Below, in pieces: positions 8,514 through 15,275 of a stretch of 15,543 bases of DNA. Each line of letters begins with the position of its first letter. Position 1 is the first letter of the stretch. The stretch comes from Verrucomicrobiota bacterium (lineage in GTDB: Bacteria; Verrucomicrobiota; Verrucomicrobiia; Limisphaerales; JAHEOI01), in the NCBI GenBank assembly GCA_018610125.1, contig JAHEOI010000090.1, forward strand, positions 1 to 15,543. Direction: 5' to 3'. A program made the position numbers and the translations under genes. The notes beneath the pieces are model-generated. The model did not search any database. It was not told the origin of the DNA and saw nothing but the letters and a program-made list of their open reading frames with translations.

Positions 8514-8763
8514 GTCTTCTCAGGTTTTTTCTCGTCCTTTTTTTGGCTGCGCGAAGCGCGATTTTGACCCTGTTGGGGCTCTTGTTGTCTTCGCTTTTTC
8601 GAGCTTGTCCGGGGATCCTAACGTGGCTGGGTCAGCTTGATAAGCCTTTTTGTTTGGTTTGGAGGATGATGGCTTGATTTTGCCGAGGAGAAACGTTAAA
8701 CCCGATAAGAATCGTGTGAGCCACTCACTGGAATAGGGGTAAAAAGCAAGAAAGGACGCTGCT
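8514..8763. promoter_or_regulatory. Divergent intergenic region between the propeller gene and the sugar transporter gene
   Basis: These 250 bases must hold promoters for both outward-facing genes. T-rich tracts lie at 8525-8545 and 8646-8662, and a short inverted repeat GCGC-GAA-GCGC lies near 8551-8561. An AAACGTTAAA-like near-palindrome near 8691-8700 could be part of a LacI-type operator, but it is too weak to claim. No sigma-70 promoter is clear enough to place. A minus-strand frame across it (8520-8774) has no coding character. Confidence 0.4.
8752..8756 (+). promoter_or_regulatory. Shine-Dalgarno site fixing a TTG start
   Basis: AAGGA lies seven bases before TTG 8764. It is the reason to begin the sugar transporter at that TTG rather than further in, and the protein then starts just before the first membrane helix as in homologues. 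Confidence 0.75.
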
Positions 8764-10122
8764 TTGTCACGCAAGGCTTACGTAATCGGTTGTGCGATCG
8801 TTGCGGCACTGGGTGGATTGCTATTCGGCTTTGACACCGCGGTCATTTCCGGGACCACCAAGGATTTGGAGCGTGTCTTTGATCTCAGCGACAACGGCCT
8901 CGGTTTTACGGTCGCTATCGCCCTCGTCGGCACGGTATTTGGGGCTTTGCTGGCCGGCAAGCCGGCGGACCTGGCCGGCCGGCGATTTGTCTTGATCTGG
9001 CTGGCGATCTTTTTCTTGGTTTCGGCCATTGGCAGTGCGGTTGCGCCGGAGTGGTATTCCTTCCTGGCGTTTCGGTTTCTCGGTGGCTTGGGGGTTGGCG
9101 GGGCCTCGGTTGTATCGCCCATGTACATCTCGGAAATCTCGACAGCTCGGTACCGCGGGCGATTGGTCGCCATAACCCAATTTAATATCGTTCTCGGGAT
9201 CCTTTTGGCGTTCTTTTCGAATTACCTTATCAGCCAGCTCGGGCTTGGGGATATCGCGTGGCGATGGATGTTTGGAGTCGAGGCCATCCCGGCGGCCGCC
9301 TTTCTGGGTCTGTTGTTCTTAACGCCGAACAGCCCGCGTTGGCTTGTTGCAATGGGGCGGATCGAGGAGGCGCGTGCCGGGCTGAACCGACTGGGGACGG
9401 ATACCGGCAATGTCGAAACCGAGATCGGCGAGATCAAGGCCTCGCTAAGGGCGGAGGGAGAGCGTAGTCGGGAACCGCTTTTCCAGGCCAAGTACCGAAG
9501 GCCGATTCTGTTCGCGATCGCCATTGCTGCGTTCAATCAGCTCTCGGGAATTAACGCGATCCTCTATTACGCGCCTCGCATCTTCGAGGCGGCGGGGGCC
9601 GGCGAAAACGCGGCACTGCTGCAAACGGTCGCGGTAGGGGGAACCAACCTTGTCATGACCATTGCAGCAATGGCGGTCATCGATTTCTTTGGACGACGCA
9701 AACTGATGCTGATCGGGTCGATCGGCTATATCGTGAGTCTCGCCACGGCGGCGTGGGCGTTCTATACCTACGGCACCGATTTCAGTGCCGCCGGCAGCAT
9801 CGTTGTCCTCGTGGCGCTGATTGTCTTTATTGCCTCTCACGCGGTCGGGCAAGGGGCGGTGATCTGGGTTTTCATCAGTGAAATCTTTCCGAATCAGGTT
9901 CGAGCACGCGGCCAGGCTCTCGGAAGCTTTACGCACTGGGTCATGAACTGCGCGATTTCCTGGACTTTTCCCGTGATTGCGGCCGGCTCCGGCGGCCACG
10001 CCTTCGCGTTTTACGCGGTCATGATGGTCCTGCAGCTTTTGTGGGTCTTGTATATCATGCCCGAGACCAAGAATGTCCCGCTGGAAAAGATCCAAGAGAA
10101 GCTTGGCATACGAGAGGCATGA
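8764..10122 (+). CDS. MFS sugar-porter family transporter (sugar:H+ symporter-like)
   Basis: The product is 452 residues, the usual length for bacterial sugar porters, with 12 predicted membrane helices. Family signatures are in order: GGLLFGFDTAVISG in helix 1 (17-30), the loop motif GKPADLAGRR (65-74), PMYISEISTARYRGR (119-133), PNSPRWL (188-194, usually PESPRWL), NQLSGINAILYYAP in helix 7 (258-271), DFFGRRKL (307-314), SEIFPNQVRARG (372-383) and PETKNVPLEKI at the C-terminus (433-443). The helix-7 motif has Asn in place of the first Gln of the QQ pair seen in XylE and GLUT proteins, a variant I believe is common in this group. It would import a hexose or pentose, probably with protons. The start is TTG with a good ribosome site. 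It is transcribed away from the secreted propeller and peptidase genes, which fits uptake of sugar released outside, but the substrate cannot be read from sequence. Confidence 0.93.
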   Translation: MSRKAYVIGCAIVAALGGLLFGFDTAVISGTTKDLERVFDLSDNGLGFTVAIALVGTVFGALLAGKPADLAGRRFVLIWLAIFFLVSAIGSAVAPEWYSFLAFRFLGGLGVGGASVVSPMYISEISTARYRGRLVAITQFNIVLGILLAFFSNYLISQLGLGDIAWRWMFGVEAIPAAAFLGLLFLTPNSPRWLVAMGRIEEARAGLNRLGTDTGNVETEIGEIKASLRAEGERSREPLFQAKYRRPILFAIAIAAFNQLSGINAILYYAPRIFEAAGAGENAALLQTVAVGGTNLVMTIAAMAVIDFFGRRKLMLIGSIGYIVSLATAAWAFYTYGTDFSAAGSIVVLVALIVFIASHAVGQGAVIWVFISEIFPNQVRARGQALGSFTHWVMNCAISWTFPVIAAGSGGHAFAFYAVMMVLQLLWVLYIMPETKNVPLEKIQEKLGIREA

Positions 10123-10130
10123 GATTCGTC

Positions 10131-10170
10131 GCGGACGCTGTCCGCCTGATAGGGATGCCGTCCGACAGCG
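10131..10170. terminator. Nested inverted repeats just after the sugar transporter gene
   Basis: GCGGAC-GCT-GTCCGC (10131-10145) is a six-base stem nine bases after the stop. The overlapping CGCTGTC (10136-10142) can pair instead with GACAGCG (10164-10170). No T run follows, so a terminator role is uncertain. It may be part of the repeat island that follows. Confidence 0.4.
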
Positions 10171-10273
10171 GACCGAAACGGCAGAGTGGGGAGGCAGCAC
10201 TGGCATTCAGTTAGCACATAAAAGATGCAGTGTTTCTGACAATGTGCAAAAGAAGAGCACGCCCTCATCCTAA

Positions 10274-10299
10274 CCTTCTCCCCTCCGATGGGGAGAAGG
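10274..10299. repeat. Dispersed palindromic repeat, CCTTCTCCCC...GGGGAGAAGG
   Basis: Ten-base arms flank a six-base loop. The right side continues into a 15-base segment (10295-10309) that occurs inverted at 11713-11727. The form resembles widespread bacterial intergenic palindromes rich in CTCCCC/GGGGAG. Confidence 0.75.
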
Positions 10300-10334
10300 G
10301 ACTTGCGGGCCGGCGGAGCAGTCACGTCGCAGTC

Positions 10335-10378
10335 GGCTTCCTCTCCCCTTTCGAAGGGGAGAGGATTGAGGTGAGGGG
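10335..10378 (+). repeat. 44-bp intergenic repeat, copy A
   Basis: It contains an 11-base-arm hairpin (CCTCTCCCCTT, TCG loop, AAGGGGAGAGG, at 10340-10364) followed by a GAGGTGAGGGG tail. It matches the reverse complement of 11588-11631 at 42 of 44 positions, counted by eye. The wider gap 10123-10618 holds only such repeats and short hairpins (also GGCAG-CA-CTGCC near 10438-10449); I see no gene in it. Confidence 0.85.
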
Positions 10379-10514
10379 TTCCTCCTTACAAAAAAAGCGA
10401 TGCACAAATTCTCTCCTAACTTAATGGCATTGGAGGCGGCAGCACTGCCGACCGTTTTTAGCGCTTGCCCTCGCCCACCTCCTCGGCCCGAGAGGAGCTA
10501 CGGCCAGGCGTTAA

Positions 10515-10547
10515 GAAAAAATACCTTTCCCATTCCGCGAAGCGGAA
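10515..10547 (-). terminator. Possible terminator downstream of htpX
   Basis: TTCCGC-GAA-GCGGAA (10533-10547) is a six-base stem with a three-base loop. Read on the minus strand it is followed, after about 11 bases, by a T tract (the A run at 10515-10521 on the plus strand). The spacing is long for a classical terminator. Confidence 0.35.
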
Positions 10548-10618
10548 AATGAGCGAGGCGTAGACAGGCAATCTTGGATGTGCTCAAAGGATTCGATTAC
10601 CTACATGCCAACGCCTTG

Positions 10619-11515
10619 CTAATGATTTCTTTGGAGGTTTTTGATCCGTTCCTCAATGGGTGGGTGCGAAGCCCAGAGGGACACCCGACGCCCGGAATTA
10701 ATCTTGGCCAGAGCAAACGAGTCTTCCTGATGTTTGGGCTGCTCCGGCTGGACGGCCTGACTCAATCGCCGAAGGGCATTGATCATCGCTTCAGCCGATG
10801 TCAAGCGGGCCGCTCCGGCATCGGCGCGATATTCACGCCGGCGCGAAAATGCGGCGATCGGAATCGCGGCCAGCGGCATCAGGGCCATCTCCAGAAGGTT
10901 CACGACAATGAAGTAGCCGATAATGCCCAAGCCGCCGCCTTCGCCCTCTTCTTCACCGCTGAGGAAATTGTCGATGGCCATGGCCGCCAAATGAGCCAGA
11001 AAGATCACCAACGAGTTCATGACGCCGGTTAACAAGGTCATCGTCGTCATATCACCATTGGTGACGTGCGAGATCTCGTGTCCCAGAACGGCCTCGACTT
11101 CCCGGTCGTTCATCGATTGAAGCAGCCCTGTGGAGCAGGCGACGAGGGCCTTATCTTTGGAAGGTCCGGTGGCAAAAGCGTTCGGCTCAGGGGCCGAGTA
11201 AATGGCAACCTCGGGCATCGTTGAGATCCCCGCTTGCTTGCTTAACCGGCTCACCATCTCATAGAGACGCCTCGCGTTGGGGTCGGAGGTGCGCTCATCG
11301 ATTAATTGGAGCCCATGGAATTTCTTGGCGATCCAACGGCTGATAAGCAAGGAGACCAATGCCCCACCCATTCCGATTAGCCCGGCGAGGATGGCAAGCC
11401 CTATCAGACCGGCCGGCTGGAAGCCAAAGACCGCTCCGAGGATGCTCAGCACAATCGAAACCGTGAGCACGACCAGTATGTTGACGATTAAAAATAGTCC
11501 TATTCGCTTCAGCAT
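10619..11515 (-). CDS. htpX: HtpX-type membrane zinc metalloprotease (M48B)
   Basis: The product has 298 residues, close to the usual HtpX length. Two N-terminal helices (about 4-30 and 36-60) precede a cytosolic catalytic domain. The zinc site HEISH lies at 146-150 within AVLGHEISHVTNGD, and Glu228 in RREYRADAGAARL is the expected third zinc ligand. Further hydrophobic stretches lie near 160-182 and 197-223. An acidic, Gly-rich loop (SGEEEGEGGG) sits between them. The C-terminal SHPPIEERIKNL is typical of the family. HtpX degrades misfolded inner-membrane proteins together with FtsH in Escherichia coli, where it is stress induced; no heat-shock promoter can be recognised here. ATG 11515 is chosen because the first helix begins at once as in known HtpX; the ribosome site is weak. 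It stands alone on the minus strand between two repeat islands. Confidence 0.95.
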   Translation of the reverse strand: MLKRIGLFLIVNILVVLTVSIVLSILGAVFGFQPAGLIGLAILAGLIGMGGALVSLLISRWIAKKFHGLQLIDERTSDPNARRLYEMVSRLSKQAGISTMPEVAIYSAPEPNAFATGPSKDKALVACSTGLLQSMNDREVEAVLGHEISHVTNGDMTTMTLLTGVMNSLVIFLAHLAAMAIDNFLSGEEEGEGGGLGIIGYFIVVNLLEMALMPLAAIPIAAFSRRREYRADAGAARLTSAEAMINALRRLSQAVQPEQPKHQEDSFALAKINSGRRVSLWASHPPIEERIKNLQRNH

Positions 11516-11587
11516 AAGCCCGATTCAATTTCGGTTCGTATGATACCGATACCCTATCTGACTCCGAAAATCAATTGGGCGAGTCGC

Positions 11588-11631
11588 CCCCTCACCTCGA
11601 TCCTCTCCCCTTTGAAAGGGGAGAGGAAGCC
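11588..11631 (-). repeat. 44-bp intergenic repeat, copy B, inverted
   Basis: It is the reverse complement of copy A (10335-10378) with two mismatches. Its hairpin is even better: 13-base arms at 11601-11613 and 11615-11627 around a single G. With copy A it brackets htpX. Confidence 0.85.
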
Positions 11632-11770
11632 CTTTGCGAGGGTCCTTCGGGAGGGGAGAAGGTGGTTGGGCTTCCCGCGGAGCAAAGTGTCATAATTGAA
11701 GTCAGGACTTGACCCGCAAGTCCCTTCCCCCCTTTCAGAAGGGGAGAAGGGGAGAGGATGGCTAGGGGAT
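11632..11770. repeat. Second part of the inverted repeat island
   Basis: It contains a further AGGGGAGAAGGT segment (near 11653-11664) and a 15-base segment at 11713-11727, both related in inverted orientation to the 10272-10309 part of the first island, plus another CCCCTTTCAGAAGGGG-like hairpin near 11729-11744. No gene is seen. Confidence 0.6.
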
Positions 11771-11790
11771 CGGCTTACGGTCCAATGCTT

Positions 11791-11852
11791 AGGAACGACG
11801 TCCCTACCAAGGAGAAGGACCTATTGGTTTTTCCCTGATAGGGACTTCGTCC
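11791..11852. repeat. Imperfect long inverted repeat
   Basis: GTCCCTA (11800-11806) pairs with TAGGGAC (11839-11845), and pairing extends imperfectly outward over about 17 bases on each side (AACGACGTCCCTA against TAGGGACTTCGT). It lies in the gene-free stretch 11516-12416. Confidence 0.55.
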
Positions 11853-11911
11853 TCGAGCGTGAGGGCTCCATGCAACCGAATGCCTCGAATACCCGCATGC
11901 GTGGGGTGGCC

Positions 11912-11926
11912 CGAGGCAACGCCTCG
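11912..11926. repeat. Short palindromic repeat GAGGCAACGCCTCG, copy 1
   Basis: Six-base arms flank an AAC loop. The same 14-base core recurs at 12335-12348, and both copies are preceded by TGC(C/T)TCGAAT (11881-11890 and 12322-12331) at different distances, so the two are related elements. Confidence 0.6.
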
Positions 11927-12018
11927 TTAAGCAATAAAATTTCAAAAATTAAGGTGAAAGCCGTATTTACTGCTTTTGTGGTCCGATGTAAGTAGTCGGT
12001 TATTGGTTGCATACTCTC

Positions 12019-12048
12019 ATGTCCTTCCTCGAGGAAGGTAGTGGACAT
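12019..12048. repeat. Nested palindrome (CCTTCCTC/GAGGAAGG inside ATGTCC/GGACAT)
   Basis: A perfect 16-base palindrome at 12023-12038 lies inside a second pair, ATGTCC (12019-12024) and GGACAT (12043-12048). The outer pair shares two bases with the inner one. Confidence 0.6.
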
Positions 12049-12056
12049 CCTGTCGG

Positions 12057-12087
12057 TTTCTCGGGAAGGGCCGTCCTTCCCGAGAAA
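12057..12087. repeat. 13-bp-arm perfect hairpin
   Basis: TTTCTCGGGAAGG (12057-12069) and CCTTCCCGAGAAA (12075-12087) pair perfectly around a five-base loop. It is the strongest hairpin in the window. It lies far from any stop codon, so it is more likely part of a repeat element or an untranslated RNA than a terminator. Confidence 0.75.
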
Positions 12088-12189
12088 GGGCAGGAGCTGA
12101 ATCTTCCACCTGCCCCCTTAAAGTTAATACCGGTTGGGTAATGCCCATCTCTGACTCGCCCTTACAGGGCTTGGATTCGTCCGGATTTC

Positions 12190-12348
12190 GGTTCCCAGGG
12201 TGGAACCCTGTTGCGCTATGTTGCCCCGCACCTTCGGCGCTCTCGAACAATGTCCCAACGGGGCAATTCAATGCAGCCTAGGGCTCAGCCCGGAGTCCCC
12301 TGCTGACCTTGATCGCCTTCATGCTTCGAATGGTGAGGCAACGCCTCG
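12190..12348. repeat. Composite intergenic repeat element of small inverted repeats
   Basis: It contains, in order, CAGGGT-GGA-ACCCTG (12196-12210), TTGCCCC (12221-12227) pairing with GGGGCAA (12260-12266), a GGGCT-C-AGCCC palindrome near 12283-12293, and the second GAGGCAACGCCTCG copy (12335-12348). Serial small palindromes with protein-like but low-credibility frames are typical of dispersed intergenic repeats in Verrucomicrobiota and Planctomycetota; that comparison is from memory. No gene is credible here. Confidence 0.5.
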
Positions 12349-12404
12349 CTGGTTAATGGAGATTGACCGATAGGGGCCTCTTACGTTTTACTGCTCGCTT
12401 CATT

Positions 12405-12408
12405 GGAG
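12405..12408 (+). promoter_or_regulatory. Shine-Dalgarno site choosing ATG 12417
   Basis: GGAG lies eight bases before ATG 12417. It favours this start over the in-frame TTG at 12363, whose leader falls within repeat-like sequence. Confidence 0.65.
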
Positions 12409-12416
12409 CAAGTACC

Positions 12417-13304
12417 ATGGATGGGTTTCCGGCTTACCTTTTGTTGCCTTTATTGAGCAGCCTCTTATACGTGGTTGGGGCGATGTTTATCAAGCGATCC
12501 GCCGACTTTGGCGTCGGGGTTTGGCGTACCGCGTTTGTGACGAATGTGATCTCGGCTGTGATTTTCATGCCGCTTTTGTTTTTTGGCGGCGAAGGGGAAC
12601 CGTGGTTTAAGCTTTGGCAACCGGCCCTTGTCGGCATGCTTTTTTTGGGGGGACAAATGTTGAGCCTGCTTGCCATCACTCGCGGCGATGTGTCGGTGGC
12701 CACTCCGGTTATGGGGCTGAAGTTGATTCTGGTTGCGGCATTTGTGACGTTTATTTCCGACGATGTCGTTTCGCTTGGACTTTGGATTTCGGCGGTGATG
12801 AGCACGGTTGCGATCGTCCTACTGAACCTCGGACCCGGCATCGGGCATCGACGGGTGACGTTCACGGCCATCCTTGCGGGAACCGGCGCCGGCTGTTTCG
12901 CAATGTTCGATGTTCTGGTGCAAGAGTGGGCATCCCAATGGGGCTTCGGGCGTTTTTTGCCCTTGGTGCTGGGGATTGTCGTGATCTACTCGTTGGTTTT
13001 TGTGCCCTTTTTTCATGCTCCTTTAAGCGCGATGGGGCCTCCGGCTTGGGGGTGGCTCGTGGGTGGGGCGGTTTTTGTCTCGCTTCAAGGATTGTTTCTG
13101 ATCTCCACTTTGGCTATTTTCGGCGAGGCTACCGCGGTCAATGTGGTCTACAGTGCGCGAGGCCTCTGGAGTGTGGTCATGGTGTGGTGGCTGGGTCATT
13201 GGTTCAGCAATCCGGAGCAGCAATTGGGGGCGCGGGTGCTCAAATGGCGACTGATCGGCGCCCTTTTGATGATGGTTGCCATTGCTGTCGTTTTGGGAGA
13301 GTGA
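12417..13304 (+). CDS. DMT-superfamily (EamA-like) inner-membrane permease
   Basis: The 295-residue product from ATG 12417 is almost entirely hydrophobic, with about ten predicted helices in two halves. They start at MDGFPAYLLLPLLSSLLYVVGAMF and end in LIGALLMMVAIAVVLGE. The drug/metabolite transporter features seen are the first-helix segment followed by FIKRSADFG, the loop ITRGDVSVATPVMGLKLIL at the end of the third/fourth helix (the usual place for the conserved S/T-P turn), and the second-half equivalent AIFGEATAVNVVYSARGLW. The internal similarity of these two segments supports the duplicated EamA architecture. The substrate is unknown; relatives export amino acids or other metabolites. 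The frame also opens at TTG 12363, which would add 18 residues without a membrane segment. No operon partner is evident. Confidence 0.87.
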   Translation: MDGFPAYLLLPLLSSLLYVVGAMFIKRSADFGVGVWRTAFVTNVISAVIFMPLLFFGGEGEPWFKLWQPALVGMLFLGGQMLSLLAITRGDVSVATPVMGLKLILVAAFVTFISDDVVSLGLWISAVMSTVAIVLLNLGPGIGHRRVTFTAILAGTGAGCFAMFDVLVQEWASQWGFGRFLPLVLGIVVIYSLVFVPFFHAPLSAMGPPAWGWLVGGAVFVSLQGLFLISTLAIFGEATAVNVVYSARGLWSVVMVWWLGHWFSNPEQQLGARVLKWRLIGALLMMVAIAVVLGE

Positions 13305-13610
13305 CCGAAATGAAGCCTCAAAATGGTGCCTTTGGGTGAGTTTGGGGCCGATCCGAGGCCGAAATGCCACTGGGTAGCCTGATGCACAGTGGACATGCGG
13401 CGGCAGGAGACATAATTTAATGTGGCTTTAGGCCCATACCACGGTCAAGGAATAGGCAAGGACGCGCCTTGGGAGAGGAGATCATTGGGCGGCCTTGCCG
13501 GAATAAGGGGCGCCCAACGCTGCGGATCGTCATTCGCGGCGCGGGGCATAAGGGGTCATGATGCCGGAGAAAGAGGGATCGCCCGGGGCAATGAGCAGGC
13601 GGCTCTTGCC
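13305..13610. other. Intergenic region upstream of the CxxC protein gene
   Basis: This stretch of about 300 bases contains one short inverted repeat (CCACTG/CAGTGG near 13365-13391). It has no credible gene. A GTG-started 67-codon frame (13422-13625) ends in a stop overlapping the next ATG, but it is Gly/Arg/Ala-rich and shows no domain, so I do not call it. A promoter for the following two genes probably lies here but cannot be placed. Confidence 0.5.
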
Positions 13611-13616
13611 GGAGGA
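13611..13616 (+). promoter_or_regulatory. Strong Shine-Dalgarno site for the CxxC protein
   Basis: GGAGGA lies five bases before ATG 13622, one of the best ribosome sites in the window, and supports this small gene as real. Confidence 0.8.
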
Positions 13617-13621
13617 ATGCC

Positions 13622-13906
13622 ATGATTGTCAAGATCTGTGATCGTTGCGGTCGGGTTATCGAAAAGGGAGAAGTCCGATATGTGGCGAAAATCGAGCTCT
13701 ACGCGGCGAATGATCCGCTGGAAGTCACTGGCGAAGGGCTGGAAAAGGATCAGTTGCAGGAGATGGATCGACTGATCAAGCAGTGTGAGGCGATGACCGA
13801 GGAAGAGCTTCTTCGTGAGGTGTATACCCGTTTTGAGCTCGATCTCTGCGTCCGTTGCCAAAAAAGCGTGGCAGCAAATCCGTGGCTGATTATTCGGTCG
13901 GTTTGA
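13622..13906 (+). CDS. Small double-CxxC (zinc-ribbon-like) protein of unknown function
   Basis: This is a 94-residue soluble protein. MIVKICDRCGRVIEKGEVRYV opens with a CxxCG knuckle (residues 6-10), and LDLCVRCQKSV has the second CxxC (about 79-82). The four Cys could bind one zinc ion. Between them is an acidic, helical stretch (EKDQLQEMDRLIKQCEAMTEEELLREVYTRF in outline) with an extra Cys. I do not recognise a named family; a zinc-ribbon or treble-clef structural role is inferred from the Cys spacing only. It has a strong ribosome site and its stop is one base from the start of the flavoprotein gene, so the two are very probably translated together. Confidence 0.75.
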   Translation: MIVKICDRCGRVIEKGEVRYVAKIELYAANDPLEVTGEGLEKDQLQEMDRLIKQCEAMTEEELLREVYTRFELDLCVRCQKSVAANPWLIIRSV

Positions 13907-13907
13907 T

Positions 13908-15170
13908 TTGAGAGACGATTCGGCAACGGCTTCGGCAAGTGGGTCGCCCGATATCGTTGTGATCGGCGGAGGGGCGGCCGGCTTCTTCGCTGCAATCACT
14001 TGTGCCGAGCTGGCGCCGGCTTATTCCGTTGTCCTCTTGGAAAAGAGCGGCCAATGGCTAAGCAAGGTGCGGATTTCAGGGGGCGGCCGCTGCAATGTGA
14101 CTCATGCCTGCTTCGACCCAAAAGCGTTAAGCCGGTGCTATCCGAGGGGAGGAAAAGAGCTGATCGGCCCCTTCCACCGTTTCCAACCGCAAGACATCAT
14201 CGATTGGTTCGCAGCGCGTGGTGTTTCATTAAAGACCGAATCGGATGGCCGGATGTTTCCAGTAACCGATTCGTCGCAAACGATCATTGACTGCCTGGTT
14301 GGGTCGGCCCGTGAGGCCGGAGTCGGTCTTCGAACGCGCCACAGCGTGAAAGCGATCCACCAAGTGAGGGAGGAAGGGTTTGCCATTACCCTGACCGACG
14401 CCAATGTGATTCATTGTCGCCGCGTGCTTTTGGCGACCGGTGGGACTCGGGCCGGCGCCGGCCCCAGGTTGGTTGCGGGTCTGGGACACTCCCTGCAACC
14501 GGCGGTCCCTTCCCTTTTTACGTTCCACATCGAGTTACCTTGGCTTCAGGAATTGGCCGGGATTTCTGTGGAATCTGTCGGTGCGTCTATTCCAAAAGCC
14601 AAGCTTACCGATCAAGGAGCGTTGCTCATCACTCACTGGGGGGTTAGCGGCCCTGTCATTCTTCGTCTCTCCGCTTGGGGGGCTCGTATGCTCCATTCGC
14701 TCGATTACCGGTTTTCCCTCCGGATCAATTGGGTGCCTGATTGGTCCGCAGAAAGCCTCCGGTCGGTGCTCAACGAACGACGACGAAGCATGCCGAACCG
14801 AAAGGTCGTTAATAGCCCGATCGGATCCCTTCCCGGTCGGCTTTGGGCCGCACTGGCTCAGGTGTCCGGGATCGGGCGAGAGACCCGATGGGCGAGCCTT
14901 TCCCGAAAGGGGCAGCACCGTTTGGTTGATCAACTGATGCAGATGGAGCTCCCGGTTGATGGCAAGAGCCTCTACAAGGAGGAATTCGTCACCTGCGGCG
15001 GCGTCACGCTCAAAGAGGTGAACTTTTCGACGATGGAAAGTCGGCTTTGTCCCGGTCTCCATTTTGCGGGCGAGATACTGGACATCGATGGCATTACGGG
15101 TGGTTTCAATTTCCAATCGGCCTGGACAACTGGTTATTTGGCCGGATGCCACCTTGCGCAGCCGTTTTGA
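13908..15170 (+). CDS. HI0933-family NAD(P)/FAD-dependent oxidoreductase
   Basis: This is a 420-residue flavoprotein. VVIGGGAAGFFAA (17-29) is the Rossmann dinucleotide-binding motif, LLEKSGQWLSKVRISGGGRCNVTH (43-66) includes the SGGGRCN signature of the HI0933/YhiN group, and LLATGGTRAGAGP is the second FAD motif. The C-terminal part, EEFVTCGGVTLKEVNF and HFAGEILDIDGITGGFNFQSAWTTG, is also diagnostic, and the length fits. The TTG start at 13908 is the only option that keeps the Rossmann motif near the N-terminus. It has no ribosome site of its own and starts one base after the previous stop, so translational coupling is likely. The reaction is not known for most members of this group; BaiN from gut clostridia, a related protein, has been linked to bile-acid reduction, which should not be transferred here. 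Confidence 0.93.
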   Translation: MRDDSATASASGSPDIVVIGGGAAGFFAAITCAELAPAYSVVLLEKSGQWLSKVRISGGGRCNVTHACFDPKALSRCYPRGGKELIGPFHRFQPQDIIDWFAARGVSLKTESDGRMFPVTDSSQTIIDCLVGSAREAGVGLRTRHSVKAIHQVREEGFAITLTDANVIHCRRVLLATGGTRAGAGPRLVAGLGHSLQPAVPSLFTFHIELPWLQELAGISVESVGASIPKAKLTDQGALLITHWGVSGPVILRLSAWGARMLHSLDYRFSLRINWVPDWSAESLRSVLNERRRSMPNRKVVNSPIGSLPGRLWAALAQVSGIGRETRWASLSRKGQHRLVDQLMQMELPVDGKSLYKEEFVTCGGVTLKEVNFSTMESRLCPGLHFAGEILDIDGITGGFNFQSAWTTGYLAGCHLAQPF

Positions 15171-15207
15171 GTCGAAAAGAACCTTAGTCAAAAGTCAAAG
15201 CGTTGAG

Positions 15208-15275
15208 AACGGACTGCAGCGGACTGCAGTCCCTACCGCCACAGGGGTGGTAGGGTCGGCAGTCCCCTGCCGACC
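15208..15275. repeat. Cluster of three inverted repeats between convergent genes
   Basis: The cluster holds the palindrome GGACTGCAGTCC (near 15213-15224), CCCTACC...GGTAGGG (near 15223-15255), and GGTCGGCAG-TCCC-CTGCCGACC (15254-15275). It could end transcription of both convergent genes, although no T run is present. The 12 bases at 15267-15278 also occur at 10445-10456, so this is part of a dispersed repeat. Confidence 0.6.

Noticed and set aside
7548..8567. 339-codon plus-strand frame
   Set aside because: It is antisense to the 921-residue propeller gene; long antisense frames are expected at this base composition and codon bias.
8520..8774. 84-codon minus-strand frame in the divergent intergenic region
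   Set aside because: It overlaps the transporter start, is Lys/Ser-rich, lacks a ribosome site, and would block the shared promoter region.
9445..10206. 253-codon minus-strand frame
   Set aside because: It is antisense to the sugar transporter, Arg/His/Asp-rich, with no domain.
10574..11032. 152-codon plus-strand frame
   Set aside because: It is antisense to the htpX 3' half, which has clear zinc-protease motifs.
10240..11760. CRISPR-like array
   Set aside because: The repeats are palindromic, irregularly spaced, in both orientations, without uniform spacers or cas genes.
12017..12271. 84-codon minus-strand frame
   Set aside because: It is a translation of the palindromic repeat island; such frames are often mis-annotated as small hypothetical proteins.
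12614..13339. 241-codon plus-strand frame overlapping the permease
   Set aside because: It is Cys/Gly/Arg-rich; the overlapping frame encodes a clear membrane protein with a proper ribosome site.
13422..13625. 67-codon GTG frame whose TGA overlaps the next ATG
   Set aside because: The ATGA overlap is attractive, but composition is Gly/Arg/Ala-rich, there is no ribosome site and no domain.
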